Positions 1-10,602 are shown, counted from the stretch's first letter. The stretch is 35,630 bases of DNA from Chara braunii (GCA_003427395.1 BFEA01000069.1:1284453-1320082), one strand, 5' to 3'. The notes: a model not told the origin generated them from the sequence alone. Program-made: numbers and translations.

Positions 1-47
1 TCTTCTCTCTCTCTGCCTACGGTTTACCGGGCAGTTCTGTTTGTGAC

Positions 48-48
48 G

Positions 49-94
<46 letters not shown>
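48..94. repeat. (AT)n microsatellite
   Basis: Nearly pure alternating AT, with one C interruption near position 60. No coding signal is present in 1-183. Confidence 0.95.
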
Positions 95-97
<3 letters not shown>

Positions 98-183
98 AAC
101 GCGACCGGCCTGTCTGCTTTGGATAAGGAAATTTACTGCAGCCTCGTCCTTTCTTCTAGCCTGTTGCCGTCGTTGGACGAATA

Positions 184-580
184 AGGGCCTCGCCACACCA
201 ATGTCGAAACATCACGAAATTCGACATATATCAGGAGATTTTCGACATTCCCTCTTTCGACAGAAAACCCCTCTTCGCCACACATGTAGAAGTGAAGAAC
301 TCACAAGTCCTGTTCACAAAAGAGACAAACTGGGGTGAATATAGGACAACCGTTGGTGCCTTCTCTTTTTCGACATTCGGGCAAGAATTCGACATCCCAT
401 CCGAGGACTGTTGAGAATCTCCAAGTTGCAGGCTGGGAAGAGAGCCCTTCTCGACAGGAGGTGTCGAAACCCTTTGCCTGACAGCTCCTGAATTTTTTTT
501 CCATCTCGGATTTCGACATGCTGTGTGGCGAGGAGAAAATGTCGAAAATTCAGTTTTCAACATTGGTGTGGCGAGGCCCT
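184..580. mobile_element. MITE-like element with terminal inverted repeats
   Basis: The left end reads AGGGCCTCGCCACACCAATG and the right end is its reverse complement, with the inverted match continuing about 6 bases further at one mismatch. A second, inner inverted pair around TCGCCACAC lies near 275 and 520. The interior is studded with the motif TCGACAT or its complement. The flanks are TAA on the left and TAG on the right if GGGCC is taken as the terminus, which hints at a TA/TWA target duplication of the PIF/Harbinger sort but is not exact. No transposase is encoded, so it would be non-autonomous. Superfamily assignment is a guess. Confidence 0.6.
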
Positions 581-730
581 AGCCCACACAGAAAAGAAAG
601 GCGAAAAGAACAAAAGAATAGCAGGCGCATTCCATCCATCCCCCGCCCCGCCCCGCCCCGCCACGCCCCCCCAAAAAGAAAACAAAGGCAAAAAGAATAA
701 CAGGTGGTTTCGAATCCAACCCCCGCAGTG

Positions 731-1405
731 TTTTCGCGGTGATATGGGAAGTAAGGAACAAGTGCGCCTTTGAGGGAAGGTTCCTGTCAGACCTGACCAT
801 TAAAACGGCAGTGAAGGCTCAGATCAGACTGGTGATCTTGGGTGACTGAAGAAGGAAGGTCACAAGGTCCCAGAATAGGAGGGGAGGTCTGACTTGGTTC
901 CCGGGCACCTGGGCCCTAAGTGGACGACTGGCCAAAGTTGTTAACAACAAGGTGGTGTTGGATAGCTGGTTAGTAGATGACAGCTAAATACCTGAGCACT
1001 CGGTTATACCTTCGCAGGAGAAGGGCAGAAGGTGGTAGGCGGGGTTGGAGGGAGTGCTATTCTGTTACCCGGGAACGACTTAAGTTCCAACCTCCCGATG
1101 ATAGGGAGGTTTGTTTCCAATTAGCCTTGAGTTGCATCAGCTGAGGGTGAACCCTCGTAAGCGCTAGTAACCCCACTTGGTCTTATGATGGTCTTTCTTG
1201 CAGTTCAGTGGGGGTTGGTCCCCAAGTATGTGGTTCTATGAGGCGAAGCTGGGTAACGCTCCCAGATTTGGTTGGCTCGATCCGGGTAGACTGTGAGGAC
1301 CCCAGCCTCAGAATGATTTATAAGGGACGTTGGGCACGATTCCCAACTCGTGTAGCTCCCCACGAATAGAAAGGAGCATGGGTTTGTTAAGAAAAAAAAA
1401 AAAAG

Positions 1406-1437
<32 letters not shown>
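731..1437 (+). mobile_element. 5'-truncated LINE fragment (RT C-terminus, 3'UTR and A-tail)
   Basis: Plus-strand translation from about 740 gives VIWEVRNKCAFEG followed by about 20 more residues to a TGA near 846. This matches in pattern the segment after the zf-RVT finger of the LINE at 31-34 kb (LWTLWTLRNSALYRGERLT). About 540 bp of non-coding DNA follows, then an A-rich tract at 1389-1437, as expected for a 3'UTR and poly(A) tail. The upstream boundary is uncertain and no target-site duplication was found. The LINE reading of the 540-bp non-coding part is inference. Confidence 0.4.
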
Positions 1438-1439
<2 letters not shown>

Positions 1440-1482
1440 CCCCCCCCGCCCCGCCTTCCCCTTCCTCCCCCCCCCCTCCTCC
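1389..1482. repeat. Poly(A) tract followed by C-rich low complexity
   Basis: About 48 nearly pure A bases, with two G interruptions, are followed by a C-rich tract. The A tract is the presumed tail of the LINE fragment to its left. Confidence 0.9.
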
Positions 1483-1558
1483 TTCAATGTATTTGCGGCT
1501 AAAAAACCCCGATTCATACTGTTGTCACATTGGCCGCGCTGTAACCCACATGTATATT

Positions 1559-1570
1559 CTGTTTCCTTAG
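1559..1570 (+). other. Candidate 3' splice site upstream of the 801-codon frame
   Basis: A pyrimidine-rich run ending in TTCCTTAG precedes position 1571. From 1571 the reading frame one position away from the long frame is open to a TGA at about 1790 and looks protein-like at first (VTSVLKEVEAHAVVKLIAF). This suggests that the gene may have an upstream exon joined here, or a frameshift between about 1690 and 1790. It rests on sequence pattern only. Confidence 0.3.
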
Positions 1571-1586
1571 GTCACTTCAGTTTTAA

Positions 1587-4025
1587 AGGAGGTCGAAGCA
1601 CACGCAGTGGTCAAGCTCATTGCCTTTTTGCTGGAGTGCTTCCGGTATGAAACGGTTATTTGTTCGTTCGGGGATGCTTGGCGAATTTGCAATCCACGAA
1701 GAGGCGCGTATGGCTCCGCCGCGAGGCGCTCGAGGCATGATGAAAAAAACCTCCCGTTGCAATGATGTGGACTTGTCCTTCCCGAGTACGAAGGAGCAAA
1801 TGCTCGAGTTGGCCAAGCTAATGGACGCGGCGGACGAGTGCGGGGCAGGCGCGCTCAACGAGAAAGGCTGCCAGCGAAAAGATTCCGTGTTCGCGGGGAA
1901 GCTACTGGAACGTCTCCGACAGTTGTCCATGCCGACCCGCGTTCCCGCCTTGTGGTGGATGATGGACCTTATGCAGCCCGGGGGATGCACGCAAGATCTT
2001 GAAACTGCTAGAGAATTTGAACGAGAAGAAGGTTTGCGGGTGATGCTGCGAGCTCTCAAACTGGTTCAAGAGAGGGGAGAAGAGGCCCAGCTCATTGCGT
2101 CTACACTGGCGAAATTTATTCCATATCTCCCTCACTTCTCTCGGGGAGAGCTAGATCCAACCATCGTCCCTTTCGTCGACACCTTTGAGTGCCTGATAGT
2201 CAAAATGTACAAACTGATCAAGCCGGCTTGCGACGGGGAGGACGAAACGTCTGCCATCCACAAGCCGCCTGACCTCGGAGAAGGTCCAGGCTGGATCTCC
2301 GACGTTCCTGTGGATTGCGGCCTCCGTCTGAAAGAAGCAGGCGCTTGTTCAATCTCTTCCTTCGCGTACGCGGCCAGGTGCATTGTTGAACAGTATGGGG
2401 AGGTTCGCGGTACTCAGGAAGATTTGCCTCGGGGTGTAATTGGAAGACCCTACATTTGGATGCTCAAAGTCCTAAACGAGGCAGAGAACATCCTTGTCCT
2501 TCTCGACTGTGCATTGGAAATTTTGCGGTCGACGCCAAACGCTCTGGACTTGTGGCAAGACATGGTGAGGCAAAATATTGTTGCTGCCTGTATATCAACT
2601 CTTTCCTCTGTCTGGTCGTGCAAGAGGTATTGGCAACGCTTCGATAAGAGGTTACCTCTCTCCGGTTCTCCCTCGCCCATGGCATCTATTAAACAACTTG
2701 ATGTGTCAGATGTCATTGAGGAGAAACTGAAGGCAGTGGTTCATCTTCTCCGAAAGCTGGATGAAGTTCCACCGCTTGTGGCTTGCTCGATGCTGCACCT
2801 GGCGAAGATTTTCTTGTCTCAGAAAATCCCGGACATGGACGAGGACATTGCCGAGATCCTGTTGCAGTGTTTGTGCTACTGGAGGCATGCTCTCGGGCAG
2901 CAGGAGCTTCAATGGTTTGCCTGTGAGGTTATAGAGACGTTGCGCGATCTGTTTGCAACCACAAAGCATCGTACAGGGGTCCGAGGACGTATATGCAATT
3001 CCCCAGGGGGTGTTCAATGCCTGAGGTTGATGCTGTGCGGAGCGGTGAGCCCCACTCGTTCGGTAGGATTCCGTTCCTCGGGGGGCGATGAGGAGCACGA
3101 ACGTGATCATGAAGGGAACCCCAGCTTCGAGCAACATCTTTCGCAGATGCTAAGCGCTCTTAGCGGCGGCCAGGAGAAAGCTTGGTGCGCCAATGAAGCG
3201 GTGGAATGCGACCGTTGTGCCGTGTCGGCTGCTGGACTTCTCGCGGACTTGTACTGGGAAGCAGAGGGGGCAAAAAGTGCTTTCGTCCTTCCGTCAATCG
3301 ACAGAGAGCTCTTCTTGGACAATCTACACAAGAGCTTGACACGGATGCTCGTCCGCGTGGAAACTGATATTGCTTCACCAGGCCTTGGGTCATCCAGCAT
3401 ATCATCTTGGATTCGTCCCAAAGCAGCTCTCGAATATCTGACGAGCCGTCTGGTCGGCAAGATGCCAACGAGGAGGAGCGGGCCAGAGTCTCGACTGTCT
3501 CGCACATGGCAATTCAGGAAATATCAACCAAGGGTAAATGCTCTTCTGGGGGTAATCCACACAACACGTATCCTGGAAGGCGTGATGAAATCTGGTGTCG
3601 ATGTGTCCGTTCTTGACCCGAAACGATACGTCAGGACCGTTCTTATACCTCGACTCGACAAGCTCGTGCATTACAATCCTCTCAGAATCGCCGAGCTTAA
3701 TCTTCCGGAGCTCCAAAAACAATGGGAAAAGCACGTACACTCATTTCTCGCTTTCAAGCAACACCTGCAGTGGATGGATTGCAATCAGTTGGATTCCTTA
3801 AATCTCCGGGCACCATATGAAGTGACCGATGGTCACGTGATTCTGTTCGACCTTCTCAGGTCAGTCCAGTGGTTGGACAAACTGCCAAGGTTGGTCCAGA
3901 GGTTGCTCGAAGCTGATTTACCCAACCACAGCAACTTCGACCGAGCGTGGTGGGCAATCGCTGTGGCAGGGGCAATCTGGGGAGTGATCGTGATCAGCAT
4001 TGGACAAGAAGGGAAAGAAGACTGA
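1587..4025 (+). CDS. Unrecognised helical protein with C-terminal membrane segment
   Basis: A single uninterrupted frame is open from 1587 and ends at TGA 4023-4025. The first ATG is at 1647 (MKRLFVRSG), giving about 792 residues; later in-frame ATGs at about 1674 and 1710 are also possible. I do not recognise the family. The protein is rich in Leu, Glu and Lys/Arg with many amphipathic helical stretches, as in ARM/HEAT-type solenoids, but no repeat is regular enough to name. A hydrophobic segment near the C-terminus (AWWAIAVAGAIWGVIVISIG) followed by only six residues suggests a tail-anchored membrane protein. Upstream lies a LINE A-tail, and a candidate splice acceptor ends at 1570. A different frame looks coding from 1571 to about 1690, so the true N-terminus may differ, through an upstream exon or a frameshift. 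Codon use looks even and there are no internal stops, so it is probably a real gene or a recent retrocopy. Its function is unknown. Confidence 0.65.
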   Translation, partial: RRSKHTQWSSSLPFCWSASGMKRLFVRSGMLGEFAIHEEARMAPPRGARGMMKKTSRCNDVDLSFPSTKEQMLELAKLMDAADECGAGALNEKGCQRKDSVFAGKLLERLRQLSMPTRVPALWWMMDLMQPGGCTQDLETAREFEREEGLRVMLRALKLVQERGEEAQLIASTLAKFIPYLPHFSRGELDPTIVPFVDTFECLIVKMYKLIKPACDGEDETSAIHKPPDLGEGPGWISDVPVDCGLRLKEAGACSISSFAYAARCIVEQYGEVRGTQEDLPRGVIGRPYIWMLKVLNEAENILVLLDCALEILRSTPNALDLWQDMVRQNIVAACISTLSSVWSCKRYWQRFDKRLPLSGSPSPMASIKQLDVSDVIEEKLKAVVHLLRKLDEVPPLVACSMLHLAKIFLSQKIPDMDEDIAEILLQCLCYWRHALGQQELQWFACEVIETLRDLFATTKHRTGVRGRICNSPGGVQCLRLMLCGAVSPTRSVGFRSSGGDEEHERDHEGNPSFEQHLSQMLSALSGGQEKAWCANEAVECDRCAVSAAGLLADLYWEAEGAKSAFVLPSIDRELFLDNLHKSLTRMLVRVETDIASPGLGSSSISSWIRPKAALEYLTSRLVGKMPTRRSGPESRLSRTWQFRKYQPRVNALLGVIHTTRILEGVMKSGVDVSVLDPKRYVRTVLIPRLDKLVHYNPLRIAELNLPELQKQWEKHVHSFLAFKQHLQWMDCNQLDSLNLRAPYEVTDGHVILFDLLRSVQWLDKLPRLVQRLLEADLPNHSNFDRAWWAIAVAGAIWGVIVISIGQEGKED

Positions 4026-4803
4026 TGCCGACATGGGGCATGGAACAAGCCAGCTTAGTTATGCTTTCTTGCGTTCGTTTTGCTTCCTCTTTTTTTTCTT
4101 GGCTGCTTGGAATCGACCAATAGTAAACAACAGGAAGCACCATAGGTGTCGCTGTGACACCGTAAGTTGGTAGCCATGTCGAAACAATACAAGTAACGAG
4201 GCCACACAAACGTAGTACAACTTCCACGATGGTTACTTCGTGGAAGAAAAGTGTCTATGTGACACCCATTTGTTCTACACCCACGAACGTCCGATTATTC
4301 AAGCTCAGACCTGCAGTTCGAACTGCAGTTGAATCAAATGATTGAAATCACCCCGAACCAGCGGACTTTTGCAGGTCAACAATTCCTGCGGAGCCGGTGG
4401 CCGCAGGCTATTTTGGCTGGTAACGTCATCATTTCCGTCCCCAAGACCCAACTCACAGTTTTGCAGCGGGGTTATCCGGGGCGTTGGAATGAAATAGCTG
4501 ATAAACGGACTAAGTCTGGTGGCCTAAAGAGCAAAGTCTAAAACAGTTCCGAACCCCTTACAGTTATTGGCTGCCGTACCGGAGGCTAAATCTTTGGAGT
4601 TTCAGCTACTTACCAGGAGGCTGACGCCTCTGCCGAACAGGGGGTCTCCACTCTAACTGTAGAGCGCCGCTCTACCTCCAGTTGAACGGGGTAGAGCGGC
4701 CTCCGCCGAGTGCGGCTGCAGCCAGCGCGGGGAGCTCCACCCGGTTTCGGGCACTGGGGGGTGCACCTACCAGCTGGCAGTTGGGTTTCAGCAAGAGAGG
4801 GAG
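4026..4803. other. No gene seen
   Basis: The stretch holds the 3' flank of the 801-codon frame and unremarkable DNA. It contains an 18-bp perfect palindrome (CTGCAGTTCGAACTGCAG, 4311-4328) and a short hairpin GTAGAGC-GCC-GCTCTAC near 4660. No convincing reading frame was found. Confidence 0.6.
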
Positions 4804-4807
4804 CTCG

Positions 4808-4838
<31 letters not shown>

Positions 4839-4841
4839 AGA
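4804..4841. repeat. (CG)n/(GA)n compound microsatellite
   Basis: A CG dinucleotide run passes directly into a GA run. G-rich low complexity follows to about 4910. Confidence 0.9.
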
Positions 4842-5079
4842 GAAAAGTGAGAAAAAGATGGGGGGGGGGTCGGGAGTCTCTTGGGCGGGGGGGGGGGCTT
4901 GAGGGGGAGGTATCAGAGTTTTTTCTCTTTTTTTCGTTCTTGCGCGCCAGACCCAGGGCGTGCGGCATCCGCAGCCCGCCGCCCTTGCGTTTTTCGAAAA
5001 ACGGCGGGAAGGCCGCTTTTCTTCGCTTGACGGGTTTACAACGGGGCGTAGGGGAGGTAGGGGGGTAGAGGGACGTTCG

Positions 5080-5147
5080 ACGCGTCGAACTGCGCTCTTC
5101 TAACCTATGATACCCCTCGGTTGGGCACTAACCACTGCCCCACAACT
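5080..5147 (-). mobile_element. tRNA-like SINE head with A and B boxes
   Basis: On the minus strand, TGGGGCAGTGGTTAGTGC (5142-5125) matches a tRNA A box. AGTTCGACGC (5091-5082) matches a B box. The distance from the A-box start to the B-box end is about 60 bases, as in tRNA genes. No cloverleaf acceptor stem pairs, so it is not an intact tRNA gene. The body of the element would extend leftward, but its end is unclear. Confidence 0.4.
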
Positions 5148-5250
5148 GATACCCGGAGGGTTTTAACTGCCCACTGTGGCCCTTTTTGTCTTTTTCTGTC
5201 CCTTGGTAACTCTCTCTGTCCCCTTCAAGCGGAGACTTCTTCTTGCTGGT

Positions 5251-5310
5251 AATCAGAGACTGTTGCTAGACCGGTTTTACAATCAGAGATTGTTGCTAGA
5301 CCTGTTTTCC
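5251..5310. repeat. Tandem duplication, 30-bp unit x2
   Basis: Two adjacent 30-bp units begin AATCAGAGA(C/T)TGTTGCTAGA and differ at a few positions. The rest of 5150-5856 shows no gene. Confidence 0.9.
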
Positions 5311-5856
5311 AGCAGTTGGGGATCCCAAGAAATAGACTGGAGTCATCACAATAGGGGGCGCCCATTCCTGGAGGCAGAAAAACAAAAGACCTGGACATTG
5401 CCTACTACCTACCACGACAGCGGCAATGTCTAATTACCGACGGTCAAGATCTGAATTTGAGACAAATTGAGCGAATAAAAAACGTAATTAGATATCGCTG
5501 CTATCTTTTGCTCAAATTTGCCGGAGGCGGAGGTCGTACACTGAATTACGGTACCATGTACTTGTAGCAGCGGTACCCCGGCTGGTTCCCCCGGTTGCAG
5601 TCCGGCCCAGTCCCGGTACGCCCGTCTGTTTCTCCCCTGGTTCATTCGGGATGCGTTCTTTGTGCCTTGGTAAGGCTTGGTTCGTTTAGAGAGACTCATT
5701 GATTCTGCCAGATTTATTCTGTTCACACTCAGTTGCTGCTCTTCTGTGAGTCCGACATACTCCTTTGGCCGCACGTGCATTCCAGTACTTGTGCTGTCAA
5801 GGGTGTTCTGTCAAATCACCACCCACAGCCACGGTGAACTTGGATGAAACCTCGCC

Positions 5857-6057
5857 AACTGTATACTAGACACCGCTATGGCTGGCAGACTCAATGGTTA
5901 TTTTTCGGATGCATTTCAAAGGTGTTCCAACTGTCCACTAGACACCGCTATGGCTCGCGGACTAGACACCGCTGTGCTCTCAAGGGTGTTACAACTGTAC
6001 ACTAGACACCGCTATGGCTGGCAGATGCTATGGTTATTTTTCGGATGCATTTCAAAA
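5857..6057. repeat. Degenerate tandem repeat around CTAGACACCGCTATGGCT
   Basis: A 72-bp unit (5857-5928) is followed by a shortened, rearranged copy (5929-5992) and a third copy from 5993. The third copy again contains GGTTATTTTTCGGATGCATT. A related fragment (CAAGGGTGTT) occurs near 5797. Confidence 0.85.
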
Positions 6058-8286
6058 TTCTTTCCAGAAGCCTCAGAAGGTTTTTGAGTTGCGCATACCC
6101 TGGCGCCAGGATTGGGATCTGTATTACGGAAGGAAGAGGTCGGGCTAATATGAGGATGCGCCAAGTCGGTTTTTGGCTGACGTCTGGACTCTGGATTGAT
6201 GCCCAAAAATGGTGCAGTGGGAAAGTGGATTTCTCTTTGCCGGTTCTTCGGCATCTCGCAGCACCACTGACGGCTGGCCCAAAGACAGAGCGTGTAGTTG
6301 GTGTTTATGGTAAGCTTCTCGGTTCGTACGGTGGAGTCCTCTTGGAAGTGTATAAAATCCGTAAAAGCCAAGAAGAAGAAGAAGAAGAAGAAGAAGAAGA
6401 AGGAGGAGGAATTTTGGGTGAGATGGTCGGCTAACCGAGACTCGTTATGAAGTCAGAGTCACGTTGTGTAGCCCAATCGCACACGCCTGTGCGTTTAATT
6501 GGAGAATCCAGTCACAGAACTTCACGCCCGATTCACATTCACATTTCCGTAGACCGCCTAGACTAAAGGATACAAATAATTTGAAATAAATAATAGAAAT
6601 AACGGCGGAAGCGGCATGTTCTGAAACCCTAAAGGCAAAAATAACTCGTGCCGGCAAAGAAACCACGCGCTCGCTCGAAATGAGCGATTTCGGTCCAGAA
6701 GTATCCGCTGGGGACGGTTGGGCATTTTCTTTTTTGTTTTTGTTTTCCCCTCTGACACCACGGCCGACCCCTGTAAATAAATATGACACCCCCCGGTCTG
6801 ACACCACGGCCGTCCGTACTTCCGTCACCTTTCCGAACTCGGCGCGGTGTATTCTTTGCCAACGAGTGTTTTTTTTTTTGGCCCATTCGATACTCAAAAG
6901 TGACATCAACGTACTTACCTCCTCCCTCTCCTCACAATGCAACACCTAGCTCCCAGACATTCTTCTTCCTCCATAGCATCACAGTGATCACACACATCTC
7001 CTCACTTTCCAATCTTCCTCAAACGTCTTACCAAGTACTGGCAAGCAGCCGGTACTCGACAGATTCATGAAAAGGCAAGTCACTCAAGTATCACACGATT
7101 GCACGACTCAAAATAACATTTACATCATAGATTCACTCAATTGCTCGGGAACATCAAATTCAACGTATTACGTAATTATGCTCGAATTAGAACTTTCAGT
7201 GCAGCGCAAGTACAGCTCAAAACAGCACTTCAAGTACTCAGAGTGTACTTCCTGAGAACATCCTCTAGCTCAAGGGCTAACCTTTTGGACAATTTGACTA
7301 CCCGTCTTCGCCCGAATAGAACGCCCGGTAGTAATTGCCGTATCGGGACTGAAAGTTGCACCAAATACAGCTATAATGACCAATTGTTCTATTCCGGTGA
7401 AGACGGTAGTAATACTACTACGTATAAACTGCTATGAAGCTACTACAACTGAGGATGGAGCCACTGTGGGTCTCCACCCGGTTTTATCTAAGCAGAGGTA
7501 TATTACAGGCTGGTACCACTCTGGGTTCCGTCCAAGAGGAAACTTTAAGATGGGTTGCCCCATGAAGAGTCGACCCTTAGACTTCATTTTTGGCTTCCGA
7601 TCTAGGGAGTATGTTCTCTGCTCTTTTTTTTTGACACTTTGGAGCGTCATCCAAGGCTAGCGCCATGGCAGGGAGGTGGACTTGGTGGTGCCTAAGAAAG
7701 CGTTAACTTGGTATTAGCACAGTAGGGATTTTTGAAATGACTGTTTCTGTCCTGTACATAGCGTAGACTCTTTACTGAGGCAGGGTGCTGATCCACCCTT
7801 GGAAAAAAGCAGGCAATCAATGCAGCCATGCCCGTGAGAGAAAAAAATGTGTCGTCTAGGCTCCCTGAGGAAGGTGCCCAAGAGAACAGGATGCACGGGC
7901 TGGCGGCCATGGAGATGGTGGCACCATCGATGTAAGTCCTACTGGAATCAGGCTGGAAAGGTTGTGGTGAACTCTGGAAGTACTCGTTGTTTCCTTAAAA
8001 GAAGGTTGGGTCAGGCGTTCCACAAGGATTTTCATCCGTATTTTTTTTAATTATTAATTTATTATTATTTTCGATGGACCACGGATCAGATAATATTAAA
8101 CTGACAGAACAGATACAGTGCACTTGATCTTACTTAGCCAAAAGGCGGAGAATAGGACTCTGGAGCTCATTTCCAGCAGACTGAGTTTTTTTTCTGGCAA
8201 AGCTCGGTAATGGCCTCAGTGATTCTCATGTATTATAAACTTCCATAATAATATGATTAAATGAGCTTCAGGCACTTGGGCCGTCT
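6058..8286. other. No gene seen; (GAA)n at 6369-6401
   Basis: I found no supported coding region in this 2.2-kb stretch. It holds a GAA microsatellite and A/T-rich spacer. The motif GGCAATCAATGCA(A/G)CCATGCC occurs near 7812 and again near 8401, suggesting that two divergent copies of an unidentified repeat lie at 7770-7960 and 8375-8560. Confidence 0.5.
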
Positions 8287-8291
8287 CTCAA

Positions 8292-8321
<30 letters not shown>
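8287..8321. repeat. (AAAT)n microsatellite
   Basis: About eight tandem AAAT/AATA units. Confidence 0.95.
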
Positions 8322-8322
<1 letters not shown>

Positions 8323-8623
8323 GCAAATGAGAATGTGAACATCGCTCAAGAGGGTCAATTCAATAGAGCCAGGCTGTTACTCCAGCTTGACAATAGAAGT
8401 TGGCAATCAATGCAACCATGCCAATCCATATATATGTTTGAGCATGGCTCCCCGTCTTTATGTGGAGGGATGCTGATCCAAGTTCCCAGCAGGTGCAACC
8501 CACGAATAGACCATTGGAGCGATATGTCATATGTCTTCGGAAGGCCAAAACTCAGGGGAATCTTTCACCAGTGGGTCGTTGGATGTATGTATAGACGAAG
8601 GTGGGCCAGCACCAGGTTTTTGG

Positions 8624-8646
8624 TTTAGGGTTTAGGGATTGTATTA

Positions 8647-8682
<36 letters not shown>
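8624..8682. repeat. Two TTTAGGG units, then (TTG)n
   Basis: Two head-to-tail TTTAGGG heptamers (8624-8637), the plant-type telomere unit, lie just before a pure TTG run (about 8646-8682) and a G-rich tract. Two units are too few to call a former telomere. Confidence 0.85.
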
Positions 8683-8684
<2 letters not shown>

Positions 8685-9239
8685 TTTGGGGGGGGGCCGG
8701 GGGGTGGGTGGGTGGGTGGGGCGGCGGTGGGGGGAATTTTTATGTTTTGGCAATTGGAGAGTAAGGACGTATGAAGTCACTGAAGTGTTTGATGCATCAA
8801 AGCTGGACTTTTCCCCTCTGTTTCGCAATCTGAACAAGCGGATGGTAGCAAGGCACGCATACCGCCAGAAACAAGGATGGGGTGTTTCCATATCTGCCTG
8901 CATTCCCTGTGCTGTGTTATGCTGTTGTTATGCGGGCTGAAGTACCGCTGTACACGACTTGGATCTGTTTTGGCTGGTTTTGAGCTTAAGTGTCAAATCA
9001 AAAAAGTTGCAGCAGATCAGATAAGCTCAGATTTCTCATTACTCAAGTATGAATTGTGCAAGGAATATGAGTGTGAACGATATACAGAAAAGTTGAGAAA
9101 AAACAAGTTGTGAAATCACACAGATGTCCAAGTAGTCGTGTACAAGCAGAGAGCACAATTGCACAGAGAATCCATCCAAATAGAGCAATACAATGAAGTA
9201 ATGAGCCAATGTTCAAGCCCTCAGACCACACCAACACAG

Positions 9240-9859
9240 AATCCAAAGTCTCTCCTCTCTGTCTGGCGCCCAGCGCCCAGCCTACTCTACTCGACTATCC
9301 TACCTACAGCTGTGTTCATGCAACAGGCTCACTTCTACTCTCGAAGACCAATGTACATGATGTCAACACCATAGCCGACCCCTCTTCATGCACCAGGTAC
9401 GTATCTCGTCACCATCATCTCCCACCTTGAGAGCCCACACACTCGCCTCAGAGTCCTTCCTTGAAGACCACCAGACCACCCCCTCTTACCCCCTAGCACC
9501 CAGCAGCCCGGCTATGGTTGCCAGCGCACCGCTGCCCTGCAGCGCCCCACTTCACCTCAATGCGCCCTGCCAGCGCTCTGGCTGCAGCACAGCATCCAAT
9601 GCAGCAGCACAGCAGCGTGACCGCATTGCCTATGCGGTCCAGAATATCTGGCCTGTGCTGCCTTACTTCCTATATGGAAGTGGCAGCCTCTTGGATGTTG
9701 CGTGTGGCCTGGCTGGAAGCTTCCAGTAGCTTCCGGTTGGGCCTCATTCCTGCGCCCAGGCCCGAGACTACAGTTGAGGGCCTGGGCCCTTTACAGTTGG
9801 GCACGGCCTGAGTCTGCGGACTTGGGCCGTTTGCTGCATTTGTGCAGGACCCCGAGGTA
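9240..9859 (+). repeat. Diverged dispersed repeat, copy 1
   Basis: This stretch and 23480-24000 share an ordered series of motifs: TGGCGCCCAG at the left, then CTACAGC, then CAGCAGCCCGGC(T/A)ATGG, then GCGCTC/GCGCCC-rich DNA. The order and similar spacing indicate two old copies of one element in the same orientation. No protein domain is recognisable. It may be a non-autonomous retroelement. Confidence 0.45.
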
Positions 9860-9939
9860 GGTGCGTCGACAGTACTGCTTTTGCATAGGCCGGTGGCCGG
9901 GTGCATTGACAGTACTGCTTTTGCATAGGCCGGTGGCCG
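9860..9939. repeat. Tandem duplication, 40-bp unit x2
   Basis: Units 9860-9899 and 9900-9939 are nearly identical. Both contain GACAGTACTGCTTTTGCATA followed by GGCCGGTGGCCG. Confidence 0.95.
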
Positions 9940-10439
9940 CTTCATGATGTATCGGCCCTGCTTTGTGTGTATGTGCCCAGGCGCAACTGCCAAGCTTAGT
10001 GAGGCTCATGCGTCCACTCAACCAACTGGCGTGCTGCAAGAGCCTGAATACCCACCTCTGAAAGTGTTGAATTTTGGCCTCTGATGAATATTCAGGCCCG
10101 CCTTCACTTAGGGCGGGCACTCGGCTTGCAGGGGGCCTCTGCCCAGAACATGTGATGTCTGATAGGGGCCCGTGAGGGCTCGTTTCTCCCAATTGCCCAA
10201 TCAGCTATTTATACTTATTCTCCTAGTTACCAAATTGACTATTTTATTCTATTAATTTAATTACAATGTTGGTTTTTGGTTATTTAGCAATACAATTACG
10301 CTGGAATATAAAGTATTTCGGGACTTGATCCCATGACCTGTATCGTGGTTGTGTGTTTCTTTACATGTGTGAGCCTTAATGGGTTCTATCCCTAGGTCTG
10401 AGTGTGAGAGTCTATGGGGCTTAAGGCAACCGTAGCTGA

Positions 10440-10602
10440 GTGAGGCCCAAAAAAAAAAAAAAAACAAAAAAAAAAACACACCACTCTTTCGTGGTGGGCC
10501 CGTTCACAAAAAAAACACCAAGTGAGGCCCAAAAAAAAAAAAAAAAAACAAAAAAAAAACACCACTCTTTCGTGGTGGGCCCGTTCACAAAAAAAACACC
10601 AA
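10440..10602. repeat. Tandem duplication, 82-bp unit x2
   Basis: Each unit begins GTGAGGCCC, has two A tracts separated by one C, then CCACTCTTTCGTGGTGGGCC and GTTCACAAAAAAAACACCAA. The copies differ mainly in A-tract length. The CCAC/GTGG arms form a small hairpin. I see no gene from 9940 to 11146. Confidence 0.92.

Noticed and set aside
4180-4250. Fragment of the Penelope-like element
   Set aside because: CACACAAACGTAGT and CCACGA.GGTT also occur near 17430, but the match is too short and gapped to support a copy.
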